A DNA stretch of 64,000 nt. It comes from Candidatus Nanosynbacter sp. TM7-053 (GTDB taxonomy: Bacteria; Patescibacteriota; Saccharimonadia; Saccharimonadales; Saccharimonadaceae). Below, piece by piece: positions 28,007 to 37,140 of this stretch. A program made the translations under genes and the position numbers. The notes below the pieces were generated by a model, which saw nothing but the letters and a program-made list of their open reading frames with translations, ran no database searches and had not been told where the DNA came from. Positions within the stretch are counted from its first letter, which is position 1. Every line of letters begins with the position of its first letter. The stretch is taken from NCBI RefSeq assembly GCF_022828375.1, contig NZ_JAJQJX010000002.1, positions 124,001 through 188,000 of the forward strand, written 5' to 3'.

Positions 28007-28273
28007 TCAGAAGAGCCCGGTCAGGTGGTCTCGCAGGCGCAGGTCGTTGCCATTCATGATCGTGAACTTATTATCCACGATCACATGACCTCCCTCGCTG
28101 TCAGGCAGTCGCCAGAACACAATGTTCTCGCCGAGTGGGCCACCGGTAGCCTTAACATGGCCATGACCATCACCAGGGATGTTGCCATACCTGCCGCCGT
28201 AGTAGACGTTGATCATCCCTCCAGACCGCTGGATTCTCGCTTCTTTTCCGTCGAACCAGCCGAACTGTTCCAT
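28007..28273 (-). CDS. unrecognised small protein (cassette B)
   Basis: 88 residues from ATG 28273, chosen because AGAAGGAG stands 6 nt before it. It is Gly-rich and beta-like (GGMINVYYGGRYGNIPGDG), soluble and without a signal. Codons are GC-rich compared with flanking genes. It stands alone on the minus strand, with two tandem copies of its promoter and structured leader upstream, and small hairpins (28005-28016, 27984-28001) plus a T-run after the stop. Confidence 0.65.
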   Translation of the reverse strand: MEQFGWFDGKEARIQRSGGMINVYYGGRYGNIPGDGHGHVKATGGPLGENIVFWRLPDSEGGHVIVDNKFTIMNGNDLRLRDHLTGLF

Positions 28274-28294
28274 GATAACTCCTTCTGGAGTCGG

Positions 28295-28349
28295 GCAGAG
28301 AAAGACTATTCTCTGCGAAGTGGGACGTCTCAAACCCAATGGTTTTGAG
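28295..28349 (-). other. leader hairpins of cassette B
   Basis: GCAGAGAA (28295-28302) pairs perfectly with TTCTCTGC (28309-28316), just before the ribosome site. A second hairpin lies at 28329-28349 (CTCAAA/TTTGAG with inner CC/GG). Confidence 0.6.
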
Positions 28350-28357
28350 CGAAACGC

Positions 28358-28471
28358 CGACCTCTGCGAGTGCAAAGGCTGATATATATATCAATAACAG
28401 AACGCGATGTCAACCGACCTCTGCGAGTGCAAAGGCTGATATATATATCAATAACAGAACGCGATGTCAAC
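28358..28471 (-). repeat. exact 57-bp tandem duplication of the cassette B promoter
   Basis: Units 28358-28414 and 28415-28471 are identical. Each contains TTGACA, a 17-nt spacer, TATATA, TATCAGCC and the first transcript hairpin CCTTTGC/GCAGAGG. Confidence 0.92.
28385..28413 (-). promoter_or_regulatory. cassette B proximal promoter
   Basis: Minus strand: TTGACA (28408-28413), 17 nt, TATATA (28385-28390). An identical distal copy has -35 at 28465-28470 and -10 at 28442-28447. Confidence 0.85.
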
Positions 28472-28559
28472 TAATTATGTAATATATTTTGACAATTGTT
28501 GATTTGCGCCGCGGATTTCCGTCGAATCATTGATAGTAAGGTGATATAATTATACTAGT

Positions 28560-31076
28560 ATGAAAGTTAGCTTAAATCTTATAAAACAATTGATTAATTT
28601 TGAGTTGCCGCCAGTTGATGAGCTGGTGTCGCGGGTAAATCAGCAACTTGGTGGTGTCGAGGAAGTGATTGACCTGAAAGCCAAATATGGTGGCGCACGC
28701 ATTGTGCGGGTTGTTGAGTGTGAAAAGCATCCGAATGCGAATCGTTTGAGCGTGACTAAAATTGACGATGGCGGCGTGGTCGCGGATGTGCCGCGTGATG
28801 ACAATGGTTACGTGCAAGTGGTTTGCGGTGCGCCGAATGTTCATGCTGATATGTGGGCAATTTGGTTGCCGCCAAAAAGTACCGTCCCAGCAAGTTTTGA
28901 TGACGCTGAGCCGTTCATGCTGGATGCGCGACCGCTGCGTGGAATTCTAAGTCAGGGTATGCTGGCGGCGGCTGATGAGCTGGCGATTGGTACGGATCAC
29001 GAGGGAATTATTGAGATCAATGAGCGTGATATTCCGGCGGGTGTTACACTCCAGGCTGGCGCAAGTTTTGCGGAAGTGTTTGGGCTGGACGATTACGTGC
29101 TGGAAATTGAAAATAAGATGTTTACACACAGACCGGATTGTTTTGGGCAACTTGGTGTGGCGCGCGAAATTGCTGGCATTTTTCATCAGCAGTTTACCAG
29201 CCCTGATTGGTATAATGCTATTCAAGAATTCGCAGATAGCGATGGCTTAGAGCTTGAAGTGTTTAATGAAGCCAATGAGCTTGCGCCCGCATTCTCTGTG
29301 ATTGCTATAAAAAATGTAGATATTCATCCAAGCCCGTTGTGGTTGCAATGTCAATTAGTCGCAATGGGCGGCAAGCCTATCAATAATATCGTTGACGCGA
29401 CAAACTACGTGATGTTTATGACGGCGCAGCCGACTCACGCTTATGATTACGACAAGTTGCGTGGGCATAAACTTGGCGTGCGAATGGCGCGCGGCGGCGA
29501 AAAAGTCGGTTTGCTTAATGGCAAGGAATATGAATTGACGGCTGACGATATTGTTATCGCTGACGGCAAAGGCGTGATTGGGCTAGCTGGAATTATGGGC
29601 GGTGTTGACACTGAAGTTTCGGTTGAAACGAAGAATATTGTCCTTGAATGTGCCAATTTTGATATGTACGCGCTACGTCGCACGGCTATGCGCCACGGAA
29701 TTTTCACCGACGCCCTGACTAGGTTTAATAAGGGGCAGTCGCCAGCACAAATTGACCCTGTCTTAAAATGGTTAATTGGTATGGTTGGTGGTGAGCAAGC
29801 TAGTCCTATGCTATTTAAGAATCATTCTTCATTGCGACAAGTGTTGGTCGATGGTAAGCACTGGCACGGTGGATTGTTGATTCCTAAAAGGTTTGTCGAA
29901 GAGCGTCTGGGTGTTGACTTTGCTGAGGATGAGATTGAAGCACTACTAAAGAATGTTGAATTTATCGTTGACGATGGTAATAAATATGGCGAAGCTGGCG
30001 TGATGGTTTACAGTCCATTTTGGCGAACAGATATTGAGCTTCCTGAGGATATTGTTGAGGAAGTTGGGCGATTATACGGTTTTGATAGATTGCCTCGTCA
30101 TTTGCCAGAGCGCAGTATTAAATCTGCGCCGAAGAATGAACGTCGTGAATTGAAGCAGAAGATTCGCCAAAGTTTGTCTAGGTCTGGAGCGAATGAAGTT
30201 TTGACATATAGCTTTGTTCATGAGCGAGTTTTGAAAAATTCTGAGCAAGATCCGAGCCGTGCGTATCGCTTGAGTAATGCGCTTAGTCCCGACTTGCAAT
30301 ATTACCGAATTAGTATTTTGCCGAGTTTGCTGGATAAAGTTCACGCCAATATAAAATCTGGACATGACGAATTTATGCTGTTTGAAATTGGCAAAATTCA
30401 CGATAAGAAATTAGGATTTAACGATGATAATTTGCCGATTGAAAAGACTTTCATTGACGGAGTTTATGCGAATAAAAAACTTCAAGTTGGCGCGCCGTTT
30501 TACAAGGTGAGGAAAATTGCTGAAAGGCTGATGAAGGATTTGAGTGTTGAGTTTGATTTTGTGAAGATTGCGGAATCTGACGCCGATGTTCCGGCACCGT
30601 TTGATGCGAAACGCAGCGCTTGGATTGTGGCGAAAAATGGCGACAATTTGGGAATTGTTGGCGAGCTGGTTCAGTCTGCCCGACGCAACTTCAAATTGCC
30701 AGATTATACCGCGGCGTTTTCTATTGATATTGAAAAATTACAGGAAAATCTGAGTAAAAATCAGGGCTGTAATTACCAGCCGTTGAGTCGTTTTCCATCG
30801 ACTGCCAGGGATATTTCATTGAAGATGGACTCGAATGTTGATTATGCGAAGGTTTATGCTTGCGCTGAAGAAGTTGCGAAAAAACACGGTGAGCTGCAAA
30901 TTAGCATAACGCCGATTGCGATATATCAGCCAAAAAATGACGATTCGACAAAAACTGTAACTTTGAATGTAAAGTTTACGAGTGCCGAGCGGACGCTGGA
31001 AGATAAAGACATTACGCCGATTATTGAGGAGATTGCCGCCATGGCTGCGGAAGAATTTGACGCCGCTCAGGTTTAA
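28560..31076 (+). CDS. pheT: phenylalanyl-tRNA synthetase beta subunit
   Basis: 838 residues. The N-terminal EMAP-like tRNA-binding domain (about 40-155), B3/B4 editing domain, B5 domain and C-terminal anticodon-binding FDX-ACB domain (from about 745, LSRFPSTARDISLKM) follow the usual order. TATAAT (28545-28550) lies 9 nt before the ATG with no ribosome site. Its partner pheS lies about 9.7 kb upstream, so the two subunits are made from separate transcripts. Confidence 0.96.
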   Translation: MKVSLNLIKQLINFELPPVDELVSRVNQQLGGVEEVIDLKAKYGGARIVRVVECEKHPNANRLSVTKIDDGGVVADVPRDDNGYVQVVCGAPNVHADMWAIWLPPKSTVPASFDDAEPFMLDARPLRGILSQGMLAAADELAIGTDHEGIIEINERDIPAGVTLQAGASFAEVFGLDDYVLEIENKMFTHRPDCFGQLGVAREIAGIFHQQFTSPDWYNAIQEFADSDGLELEVFNEANELAPAFSVIAIKNVDIHPSPLWLQCQLVAMGGKPINNIVDATNYVMFMTAQPTHAYDYDKLRGHKLGVRMARGGEKVGLLNGKEYELTADDIVIADGKGVIGLAGIMGGVDTEVSVETKNIVLECANFDMYALRRTAMRHGIFTDALTRFNKGQSPAQIDPVLKWLIGMVGGEQASPMLFKNHSSLRQVLVDGKHWHGGLLIPKRFVEERLGVDFAEDEIEALLKNVEFIVDDGNKYGEAGVMVYSPFWRTDIELPEDIVEEVGRLYGFDRLPRHLPERSIKSAPKNERRELKQKIRQSLSRSGANEVLTYSFVHERVLKNSEQDPSRAYRLSNALSPDLQYYRISILPSLLDKVHANIKSGHDEFMLFEIGKIHDKKLGFNDDNLPIEKTFIDGVYANKKLQVGAPFYKVRKIAERLMKDLSVEFDFVKIAESDADVPAPFDAKRSAWIVAKNGDNLGIVGELVQSARRNFKLPDYTAAFSIDIEKLQENLSKNQGCNYQPLSRFPSTARDISLKMDSNVDYAKVYACAEEVAKKHGELQISITPIAIYQPKNDDSTKTVTLNVKFTSAERTLEDKDITPIIEEIAAMAAEEFDAAQV

Positions 31077-31082
31077 CGTGAT

Positions 31083-31111
31083 TTGTTGCGCTTGATAAAA
31101 ATTGCTATAAT
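31083..31111 (+). promoter_or_regulatory. promoter of the FKBP-trxB-ppa operon
   Basis: TTGTTG (31083-31088), 17 nt, TATAAT (31106-31111), then AAAGGAGG before ATG 31135. Confidence 0.7.
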
Positions 31112-31134
31112 TGAAAAGTAAATAAAGGAGGAAT

Positions 31135-31812
31135 ATGGCAACTACAAAAGGCCAGAGAATAGGTATTTGGGTTATTGCCGGCATGATGTTTTTGGGGACC
31201 GTTGGCGGATTTGTCGCTATGATGGTGGCGCCTGGAAATGAAGCCAAAGATCAAGCCGCGTTTAAGAAAGCTCAGGATGAATACACCAAGGCTACTGACG
31301 AGCGAAAAAAGAAAGTAGAGGCTCAGGCTAATGAATTGAGCCAAAAATATTACGGCAAGTTTTCTGAGTTTAGTTCGCGGGTTGGCGCGTTTGAAGCCGG
31401 TGACGTGAAAGAGCTTGTTAAGGAAGATTTGGTTGAGGGCGAAGGCGCTGAAGTTAAGGACGACACCAAGTTGGCTGTTTATTACATTGGCTGGAACGCT
31501 AAGGGTGAGATTTTCGATCAATCAATTGCTGACGGTAAATTGAAAGCTCCGCTCAATATGGATGGCCCGGCAAATACTGCGGTTATTCAGGGTTGGAAAG
31601 AGGGTTTGATTGGTATGAAAATTGGTGGTGTGCGTGAATTAACAATCCCGGCCGACAAGGCTTATGGCGACAAAGCTCAAGGCGATAAAATTCCTGCAAA
31701 TTCTCCACTTAAGTTCGTAGTGATGGCTATTGAAAAGCCAGCCGATATTCCAGAGCCAGAAATGCCAGAAGTGATGAAGCAATATTATCGATCGCGAGGT
31801 TTCAATGTCTAA
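31135..31812 (+). CDS. membrane-anchored FKBP-type peptidyl-prolyl isomerase
   Basis: 225 residues. An N-terminal membrane helix (9-30) is followed by a charged coiled coil (35-70) and an FKBP domain with VYYIGWNAKGEIFDQS, AVIQGWKEGLIGMKIGGVRELTIP and AYG near residue 180. It probably folds extracytoplasmic proteins at the membrane surface. AAAGGAGG lies 6 nt before the ATG. Its stop overlaps the trxB start. Confidence 0.9.
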   Translation: MATTKGQRIGIWVIAGMMFLGTVGGFVAMMVAPGNEAKDQAAFKKAQDEYTKATDERKKKVEAQANELSQKYYGKFSEFSSRVGAFEAGDVKELVKEDLVEGEGAEVKDDTKLAVYYIGWNAKGEIFDQSIADGKLKAPLNMDGPANTAVIQGWKEGLIGMKIGGVRELTIPADKAYGDKAQGDKIPANSPLKFVVMAIEKPADIPEPEMPEVMKQYYRSRGFNV

Positions 31813-32737
31813 AGATGTTATTATTGTTGGCGCTGGTCCAAGCGCGTTAACGGCGGCAATTTACTTGTCGCGCGAAGATGTCAACACGACATTATATGAG
31901 CGTGGCGTGGTCGGCGGAATGGCGGCGATTACTGATCAAATTGACAATTATCCTGGATTTGCCGAGGGCGTTACGGGAATGAAATTGGCGTCTGAATTAC
32001 AACAACAGGCGGAGCGATTTGGTGCGAAGATTGAGTATGGCGACGTGACGGAATTGAAGCAAGTTGATGGCGAATTGGAGCTGACAATTGACGGTCAATC
32101 TGTCCGCGCGAAGTCAGTTTTGCTGGCGACTGGCTCGAATCATCGCAAATTAGGCGTTCCGGGCGAAGACGAATTATATGGTCGAGGCGTGCATTACTGT
32201 GCGACTTGCGACGGTGCGTTTTATCGTGATAAAAATCTAATCGTTGTCGGTGGCGGAAACTCAGCGGTGCAAGAGGCGATATTTTTGACGCGATACGCTA
32301 GCCACATTGATCTGCTAGTTCGCAGTAAGTTACGCGCCAGTGACATTTTACAAAAAGATTTGCAGAAGTATGTCGATGATGGAAAAATTACCGTTCACAT
32401 CGGTGCAACGACTGATGAAATTATTGTCAAGGACGATAAGTTTTACGGCGTTAAATCGACCCAAAACGGCGAGCAGAAAGAATTTACCGCTGACGGATTG
32501 TTTGTGTTTATTGGGCTAATTCCGAACACGCAATTCCTGACAAACTCGGACGTTGAGTTGGATTTGGGCGGACACATCATTACTGACGAACATCTGCACA
32601 CTAATATTCCTGGCGTTTTTGCTTCTGGCGATGTGCGCTCGGGGGCAACTATGCAAATCGCTTCGGCGGTTGGTGAAGGCGCAGTAGCTGCGGTGCAGAT
32701 TCGTGAATATTTACAAGAAAAAGCCAGAGAGGAGTAA
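31805..32737 (+). CDS. trxB: thioredoxin reductase
   Basis: 310 residues. FAD loop GAGPSALTAAIYL, redox-active CATC in HYCATCDGAFY near residue 135, and NADPH loop VVGGGNSAVQEA are all present. It reduces thioredoxin for general redox balance. It overlaps the FKBP gene by 8 nt and precedes ppa by 3 nt. Confidence 0.94.
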   Translation: MSKDVIIVGAGPSALTAAIYLSREDVNTTLYERGVVGGMAAITDQIDNYPGFAEGVTGMKLASELQQQAERFGAKIEYGDVTELKQVDGELELTIDGQSVRAKSVLLATGSNHRKLGVPGEDELYGRGVHYCATCDGAFYRDKNLIVVGGGNSAVQEAIFLTRYASHIDLLVRSKLRASDILQKDLQKYVDDGKITVHIGATTDEIIVKDDKFYGVKSTQNGEQKEFTADGLFVFIGLIPNTQFLTNSDVELDLGGHIITDEHLHTNIPGVFASGDVRSGATMQIASAVGEGAVAAVQIREYLQEKAREE

Positions 32738-32740
32738 AAA

Positions 32741-33271
32741 ATGGCGGATTTTAATCAAATTTTAACACCTGGTGATGTCGATAACGGCATCGTAAATGTA
32801 GTTGTTGAGATTCCACAGGGATCAAGTCATAAAATTGAGTGGAATCGTGAGCTTGCAGTGATGCAGTTGGATCGTGTTGAGCCAGCTATTTTTGCAAAGC
32901 CAACAAACTACGGTTTCATTCCACAGACTTTGGATGAAGATGGCGATGAATTGGACGCGCTAATTATTACCGACGAGCCGTTGACGACCGGTATTTTTAT
33001 GGAAGCAAAAGTTATCGGCGTGTTGGAATTCGTTGATGATGATGAAGTTGACGACAAGGTTATCGTTGTGCCAGCCGACGACCGAAACACGGGCAACGCA
33101 ATCAACTCACTAGAAGACCTACCTCCGCAATTATTGAAGCAAATTGAACACCACTTCAACCACTACAAGGATTTGAAGAAGCCTGGTTCAACAGTAGTCA
33201 AGGGATTCGGCGACGTAGGAAGAGCAAAGCAGATTATCCGCGAGTCAATTACTCGTTGGAACGAAAAATAA
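32741..33271 (+). CDS. ppa: family I inorganic pyrophosphatase
   Basis: 176 residues. The metal-binding signature D-x-D-x-x-D appears in DEDGDELDALI near residue 67, and the substrate segment YGFIPQT just before. It removes pyrophosphate to drive biosynthesis. GAGGAG precedes the ATG. Last gene of the operon. Confidence 0.95.
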   Translation: MADFNQILTPGDVDNGIVNVVVEIPQGSSHKIEWNRELAVMQLDRVEPAIFAKPTNYGFIPQTLDEDGDELDALIITDEPLTTGIFMEAKVIGVLEFVDDDEVDDKVIVVPADDRNTGNAINSLEDLPPQLLKQIEHHFNHYKDLKKPGSTVVKGFGDVGRAKQIIRESITRWNEK

Positions 33272-33313
33272 ATCACGTTTGATTGTTAATTAAAACTGAG
33301 AGACTGGCGAGCG

Positions 33314-34831
33314 TTACTTGTGTCGGAAGAACGAGGAAACGCCGCCAGTTAATTGTTGTAAGATGCCGTTTGAGCGGGATAATTGTAAACGTAATTTATC
33401 TTTGGCGTGTGGCGTAATTATGACGTCTCGCCAATCTGGTTTTGGACGAGCGGATTTACTTGTTAAGACTTCAATTGTGTCGCCGTGCTGTAATTTGTAA
33501 TTGAACGGCTTCATTACGCCGTTGATCTTAAATCCGCTTGCGCGCGCCGCAATATCAGAGTGAATTCGGTAGGCATAATCCAAGGGAAACGCTCCGCGGG
33601 GCAAATCATAAATGTCGCCCTTTGGTGAGTACACGAAAATCCTATCAGAAAACAGCTTCATTCGGAATTTGTTGGAGTCGAATCGCTTTCCTTCGCTAAT
33701 TAAAGCGGCGGCTTCTTGAAGCTCGCGAATCCACGACAAATCGGCTGGCATAGTTCCGATTTTTCCTTTTTTATAGGCGTCGGTCAATTTTTGCTCATTA
33801 TAGTGGAAGCTGGCCGCTAATCCGCGCTCGGCGTATTCGTGCATTTCTTTGGTTCGAATCTGGAACTCGACAATTTGTCCGCTCGGAGTTTGCACGGTTG
33901 TATGCAGGCTTTGATAGCCATTTGGCTTTGGATTGGCAACGTAATCCTTAATCCTCTCGTACATCGGCTGATACATATCGTGTAGAATTCCCAAAACCAG
34001 ATAGCCGGTCGATAAATCATCGACAATTATCCTCAGGGCAATCAAATCATAAATCTTATCAATATCGCCAACTTTGTCTAATTTCTTAAACAAGCTATAA
34101 ACGCTCTTAACACGTCCGTCCATCTGGAAAACCAGCTTTTCCGCCTTTAGTCGCGCTTCAACTTCGCGGCGAACGTGATCCAATTTTCGTTGCGATTTTT
34201 TCAATCGACTGTCCATCAAATTTTTGGTTTCTTGAAAAGCTTTCGGCATCAAATATCTAAAACTCAACTCCTCCAACTGAACGCGAACTCGCCCCATATT
34301 TAAGCGGTCGGCCAGCGGCGCAAAAACTTCAATTGTTTCTCTGGCAATTTTTTTCTGCTTTTCTGGCGTCATAAATTGCAGCGTTCGCATGTTGTGCAGG
34401 CGGTCGGCTAGCTTGATAATTATCACGCGCACATCTTCGCCCACGGCAATCATCAACTTGGTCAAATTGTCCTTCGTGTGCGGTAAATAACTATCCAAAT
34501 TTCGCATCCCGGCGCGAGCTTGTGAAACTTTGGTTACGCCGTCCACCAGAAACGCCACATCGCGCCCAAACAAACTCTCCAAATCGTCCAAAGTTGCGTC
34601 GGTATCTTCAACGGTGTCGTGCAGAACTCCCGCCACAACCGTATCGATATCCATACCCCATTCAATCAGAATTCCCGCCACTGCCAATGGGTGATTGATG
34701 TAGGGTTCGCCACTTTTGCGCTTTTGTCCAGCGTGCTTTTCCGTAGCGTAATCGATTGCGCTCGCTAAAACCAATACTGGCACTTCGTCGTATTTTTGCT
34801 TAGCAATTGACAATAACTCTTCGCGCGTCAT
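33314..34831 (-). CDS. rel: RelA/SpoT-family (p)ppGpp synthetase/hydrolase, short form
   Basis: 505 residues. It has an HD hydrolase domain with HDTVEDTDATLDDLES near residue 65, a synthetase domain with RVKSVYSLFKKL near residue 230, and a C-terminal TGS domain. The zinc-finger and ACT domains of full-length Rel (about 720-750 residues) are missing. I chose ATG 34831 because TATAAT on the minus strand (34838-34843) ends 6 nt before it, and the upstream extension does not look like Rel. It converges on ppa. Confidence 0.93.
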   Translation of the reverse strand: MTREELLSIAKQKYDEVPVLVLASAIDYATEKHAGQKRKSGEPYINHPLAVAGILIEWGMDIDTVVAGVLHDTVEDTDATLDDLESLFGRDVAFLVDGVTKVSQARAGMRNLDSYLPHTKDNLTKLMIAVGEDVRVIIIKLADRLHNMRTLQFMTPEKQKKIARETIEVFAPLADRLNMGRVRVQLEELSFRYLMPKAFQETKNLMDSRLKKSQRKLDHVRREVEARLKAEKLVFQMDGRVKSVYSLFKKLDKVGDIDKIYDLIALRIIVDDLSTGYLVLGILHDMYQPMYERIKDYVANPKPNGYQSLHTTVQTPSGQIVEFQIRTKEMHEYAERGLAASFHYNEQKLTDAYKKGKIGTMPADLSWIRELQEAAALISEGKRFDSNKFRMKLFSDRIFVYSPKGDIYDLPRGAFPLDYAYRIHSDIAARASGFKINGVMKPFNYKLQHGDTIEVLTSKSARPKPDWRDVIITPHAKDKLRLQLSRSNGILQQLTGGVSSFFRHK

Positions 34832-34901
34832 ATTTATATTATACAACTTTGTAGTATAATAAGGAAAAGCTAAAGCGAAAATATCTAACAGGGAGGGCGA
34901 T

Positions 34902-35924
34902 ATGGCTGTAACGAGAATAGCAATTAACGGCTTCGGGCGAATCGGACGCAATGCGTTTAAGATTGCGAACGAGCGAAGCGACTTGGAGATTGTCGCGATC
35001 AATGATTTAACTGACACGAAAACGTTGGCTTATTTGTTGAAGCATGATAGCAATTACGGCGAGTACGGACGTCAAGTTGATTTTACGGAAAACGAGCTGA
35101 TTATTGAGGGTAAGTCGGTTAAGGTGTTGGCTGAGAAAGATCCAGAAAATCTGCCGTGGCGAGATTTGAATATTGATGTGGTGATTGAATCGACGGGATT
35201 TTTCACCGATAAAGATGGTGCGAGCAAGCACTTAACGGCTGGCGCAAAGCGTGTGGTTATTAGTGGTCCTACGAAGTCTGAGGGAGTCGATACGATTGTT
35301 TTGGGAACTAACGATGACAAGGTAAAAAACGCGACGCCAATCGTGTCTAATGCTAGCTGTACGACCAATTCTTTGGGCGCGGTTATGGCGATTTTGGACG
35401 CGGAGTTTGGCGTTGAAAAGTCAATGCTAACGACAGTGCATAGTTATACGGCTAGCCAAAAGCTTCAGGATGCGCCATCCAAGGATCTTAGAGAAGGTCG
35501 CAATGCTGCCGAAAATATTGTCCCGACTACGACTGGCGCCGCAATTGCTGTAACTAAAACCTTGCCGCAATTAACCGGAAAATTTGACGGACTTAGTGTG
35601 CGCGTACCGACTCCAGTGGTGTCGCTTAGTGACGTGACGGCGCTTCTCAGGAAAGATGTGACTGTCGAGCAGGTAAATGACGCGTTCAAAAAAGCCGCCC
35701 AGAGTAATTTCTATCAAGGCATTTTGGGCGTTTCTGAGGAACCTTTGGTCAGCCGCGACTTCATTGGCAATTCATATTCTGGAATTGTCGATCTTCCGTT
35801 GACGAAGGTAGTTGGCGGTAATTTGATTAAGGTTATGGTCTGGTATGACAATGAATGGGGCTATTCTAATCGCTTGGTCGAGTTGGTAGCTGATGTTGGA
35901 TACTACTTTAAAAAGAGTGAATAA
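34902..35924 (+). CDS. gap: glyceraldehyde-3-phosphate dehydrogenase
   Basis: 340 residues. The NAD-binding start INGFGRIGRNAFK and the catalytic segment SNASCTTNSLGAV (Cys near 152) are canonical. It catalyses the oxidative step of glycolysis. GGGAGGGCG stands before the ATG, and TATAAT (34855-34860) lies upstream, so this gene has a leader, unlike many neighbours. Confidence 0.97.
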   Translation: MAVTRIAINGFGRIGRNAFKIANERSDLEIVAINDLTDTKTLAYLLKHDSNYGEYGRQVDFTENELIIEGKSVKVLAEKDPENLPWRDLNIDVVIESTGFFTDKDGASKHLTAGAKRVVISGPTKSEGVDTIVLGTNDDKVKNATPIVSNASCTTNSLGAVMAILDAEFGVEKSMLTTVHSYTASQKLQDAPSKDLREGRNAAENIVPTTTGAAIAVTKTLPQLTGKFDGLSVRVPTPVVSLSDVTALLRKDVTVEQVNDAFKKAAQSNFYQGILGVSEEPLVSRDFIGNSYSGIVDLPLTKVVGGNLIKVMVWYDNEWGYSNRLVELVADVGYYFKKSE

Positions 35925-35948
35925 GGCCATCTTCCAAAAAGGAAATAA

Positions 35949-35971
35949 CCCCGCACCGTGACAGTGCGGGG
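35949..35971 (-). terminator. cassette C terminator
   Basis: CCCCGCAC (35949-35956) pairs perfectly with GTGCGGGG (35964-35971). On the minus strand it is followed by TTATTTCC. It may also end the gap transcript. Confidence 0.75.
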
Positions 35972-36038
35972 ACGCCAGATTTTGACGATTTCACAGAATA
36001 TTTTTTACGTACGCCTTCTGCTGGCGCGGAGCACCTCA

Positions 36039-36461
36039 TCAGTCCTCCTCGGACTTCTCAGGCTTAGTGTCCTCATTGCCCCCAAAGAGGTACTTCAAGA
36101 AGGCCGCCATCTCCTTTTCGGCGGCTCTCCTACGCTTCCACTCAATGGCTCCGAGCACGACGCTCATCATGAAAGAAATGATGGCCGCCCAGGCAGGAGC
36201 GTCGTATATCATCGTCGACAAAGACGAGATTGGCGGCCACGCCACCTCCCACCGTTGCACCGTCAGAGGTGCGTCCAGGTACGCGATCGCCAGCTCCGAC
36301 CAAGCCAGGGCGACGAACGTGATATGGATCGTTGCGAACAGCCCCGCCGCCGACAGGGCCGCCGTCGACAGTCGGTGTCTGTACAGTGACACGATGGTGA
36401 AAGCAAGCAGTCCAGCAATGAGCGTGACGCTAATGGCCACGGTCAGAACGGCAGTGGACAT
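36039..36461 (-). CDS. four-helix membrane protein (cassette C)
   Basis: 140 residues with four hydrophobic segments (about 4-25, 32-60, 72-100 via a Trp/Pro-rich loop, and 88-108) and a charged C-terminal tail ending in Lys/Glu/Asp. Family unknown. GC-rich codons. GGAAGGAG lies 6-8 nt before ATG 36461. It lies alone on the minus strand between gap and rpiB. Confidence 0.65.
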   Translation of the reverse strand: MSTAVLTVAISVTLIAGLLAFTIVSLYRHRLSTAALSAAGLFATIHITFVALAWSELAIAYLDAPLTVQRWEVAWPPISSLSTMIYDAPAWAAIISFMMSVVLGAIEWKRRRAAEKEMAAFLKYLFGGNEDTKPEKSEED

Positions 36462-36486
36462 AACTTTCTCCTTCCAGAGAAATTTT

Positions 36487-36563
36487 TGAGGTGCGGCCTT
36501 TCAGAACCGCGACCTCAACCGGGGTGAACTCCCCGGTTAGTTGCTTTTCACGGTTTGAAAAGC
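36487..36563 (-). other. structured 5' leader of cassette C
   Basis: On the minus strand GCTTTTCA/TGAAAAGC (36543-36563) forms an 8-bp hairpin at the predicted 5' end. AACCGGGG/CCCCGGTT (36517-36538) follows, then GAGGT-GCGG/CCGC-ACCTC (36488-36516) just before the ribosome site. Confidence 0.6.
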
Positions 36564-36570
36564 TGATATA

Positions 36571-36599
36571 TATATATCATACCAGCCACAAAATGTCAA
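36571..36599 (-). promoter_or_regulatory. cassette C promoter
   Basis: Minus strand: TTGACA (36594-36599), 17 nt, TATATA (36571-36576), then an AT run into CAGCTTTT, as in cassette A. Confidence 0.8.
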
Positions 36600-36652
36600 T
36601 ACTTTTTGTCAAATATCTACACCCTACCTCTGATAAAATACCTAACTTTTCC

Positions 36653-36681
36653 TTGCAAAAATCACCGAAAACGCTTATACT
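36653..36681 (+). promoter_or_regulatory. rpiB operon promoter
   Basis: TTGCAA (36653-36658), 17 nt, TATACT (36676-36681), ending 6 nt before ATG 36688. Confidence 0.75.
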
Positions 36682-36687
36682 AAAATT

Positions 36688-37140
36688 ATGAAAATCTACC
36701 TCGGATCTGACCATCGTGGCTTTATGTTGAAGGAAAAAGTTTTTGCCTATTTGGTTAAGAATGGCTATGACGTGCAAGACGTTGGCGGTGTAGAATTAAA
36801 TCCTGATGATGATTTTCCGCAATTCGCGCAGGCGGCGGCGTTGAAGGTTATTGGTGATGATAGCAAAGATCCGCGTGCGATATTAATTTGCGGCGGCGGT
36901 CAAGGAATGTGTATGGCGGCGAACCGCTTTAAGGGAATTCGTGCCAGCGTGATTTGGGATGCGTTTGAGGCAAAAATGACACGCCAAGATAACGATTCAA
37001 ATGTTTTATGTTTGCCAGCGCGAGTTTTGGAAGACAACGAGTCTGCTTGGAAGGGAATTGTGGAAACGTGGCTGAACACCCCTTACACGAATGCTCCGCG
37101 ATTTAATAGGCGTAATGCGCAGTTGGATGAATTGTCATGA
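36688..37140 (+). CDS. rpiB: ribose-5-phosphate isomerase B
   Basis: 150 residues of the RpiB/LacAB fold: YLGSDHRGFMLKEKV at the start and ICGGGQGMCMAANRFKGIRA near residue 70. It interconverts ribose-5-P and ribulose-5-P. It heads the operon rpiB-rpe-transketolase. Its stop overlaps the rpe start by 4 nt. Confidence 0.93.
   Translation: MKIYLGSDHRGFMLKEKVFAYLVKNGYDVQDVGGVELNPDDDFPQFAQAAALKVIGDDSKDPRAILICGGGQGMCMAANRFKGIRASVIWDAFEAKMTRQDNDSNVLCLPARVLEDNESAWKGIVETWLNTPYTNAPRFNRRNAQLDELS

Noticed and set aside
28170..28394. Alternative frame within cassette B
   Set aside because: It lacks a ribosome site and crosses the leader hairpins, whereas the chosen frame has AGAAGGAG at the right distance.
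36067..36489. Plus-strand reading frames opposite cassette C
   Set aside because: The minus-strand frame has the promoter, ribosome site and clear membrane segments; the opposite frames do not.
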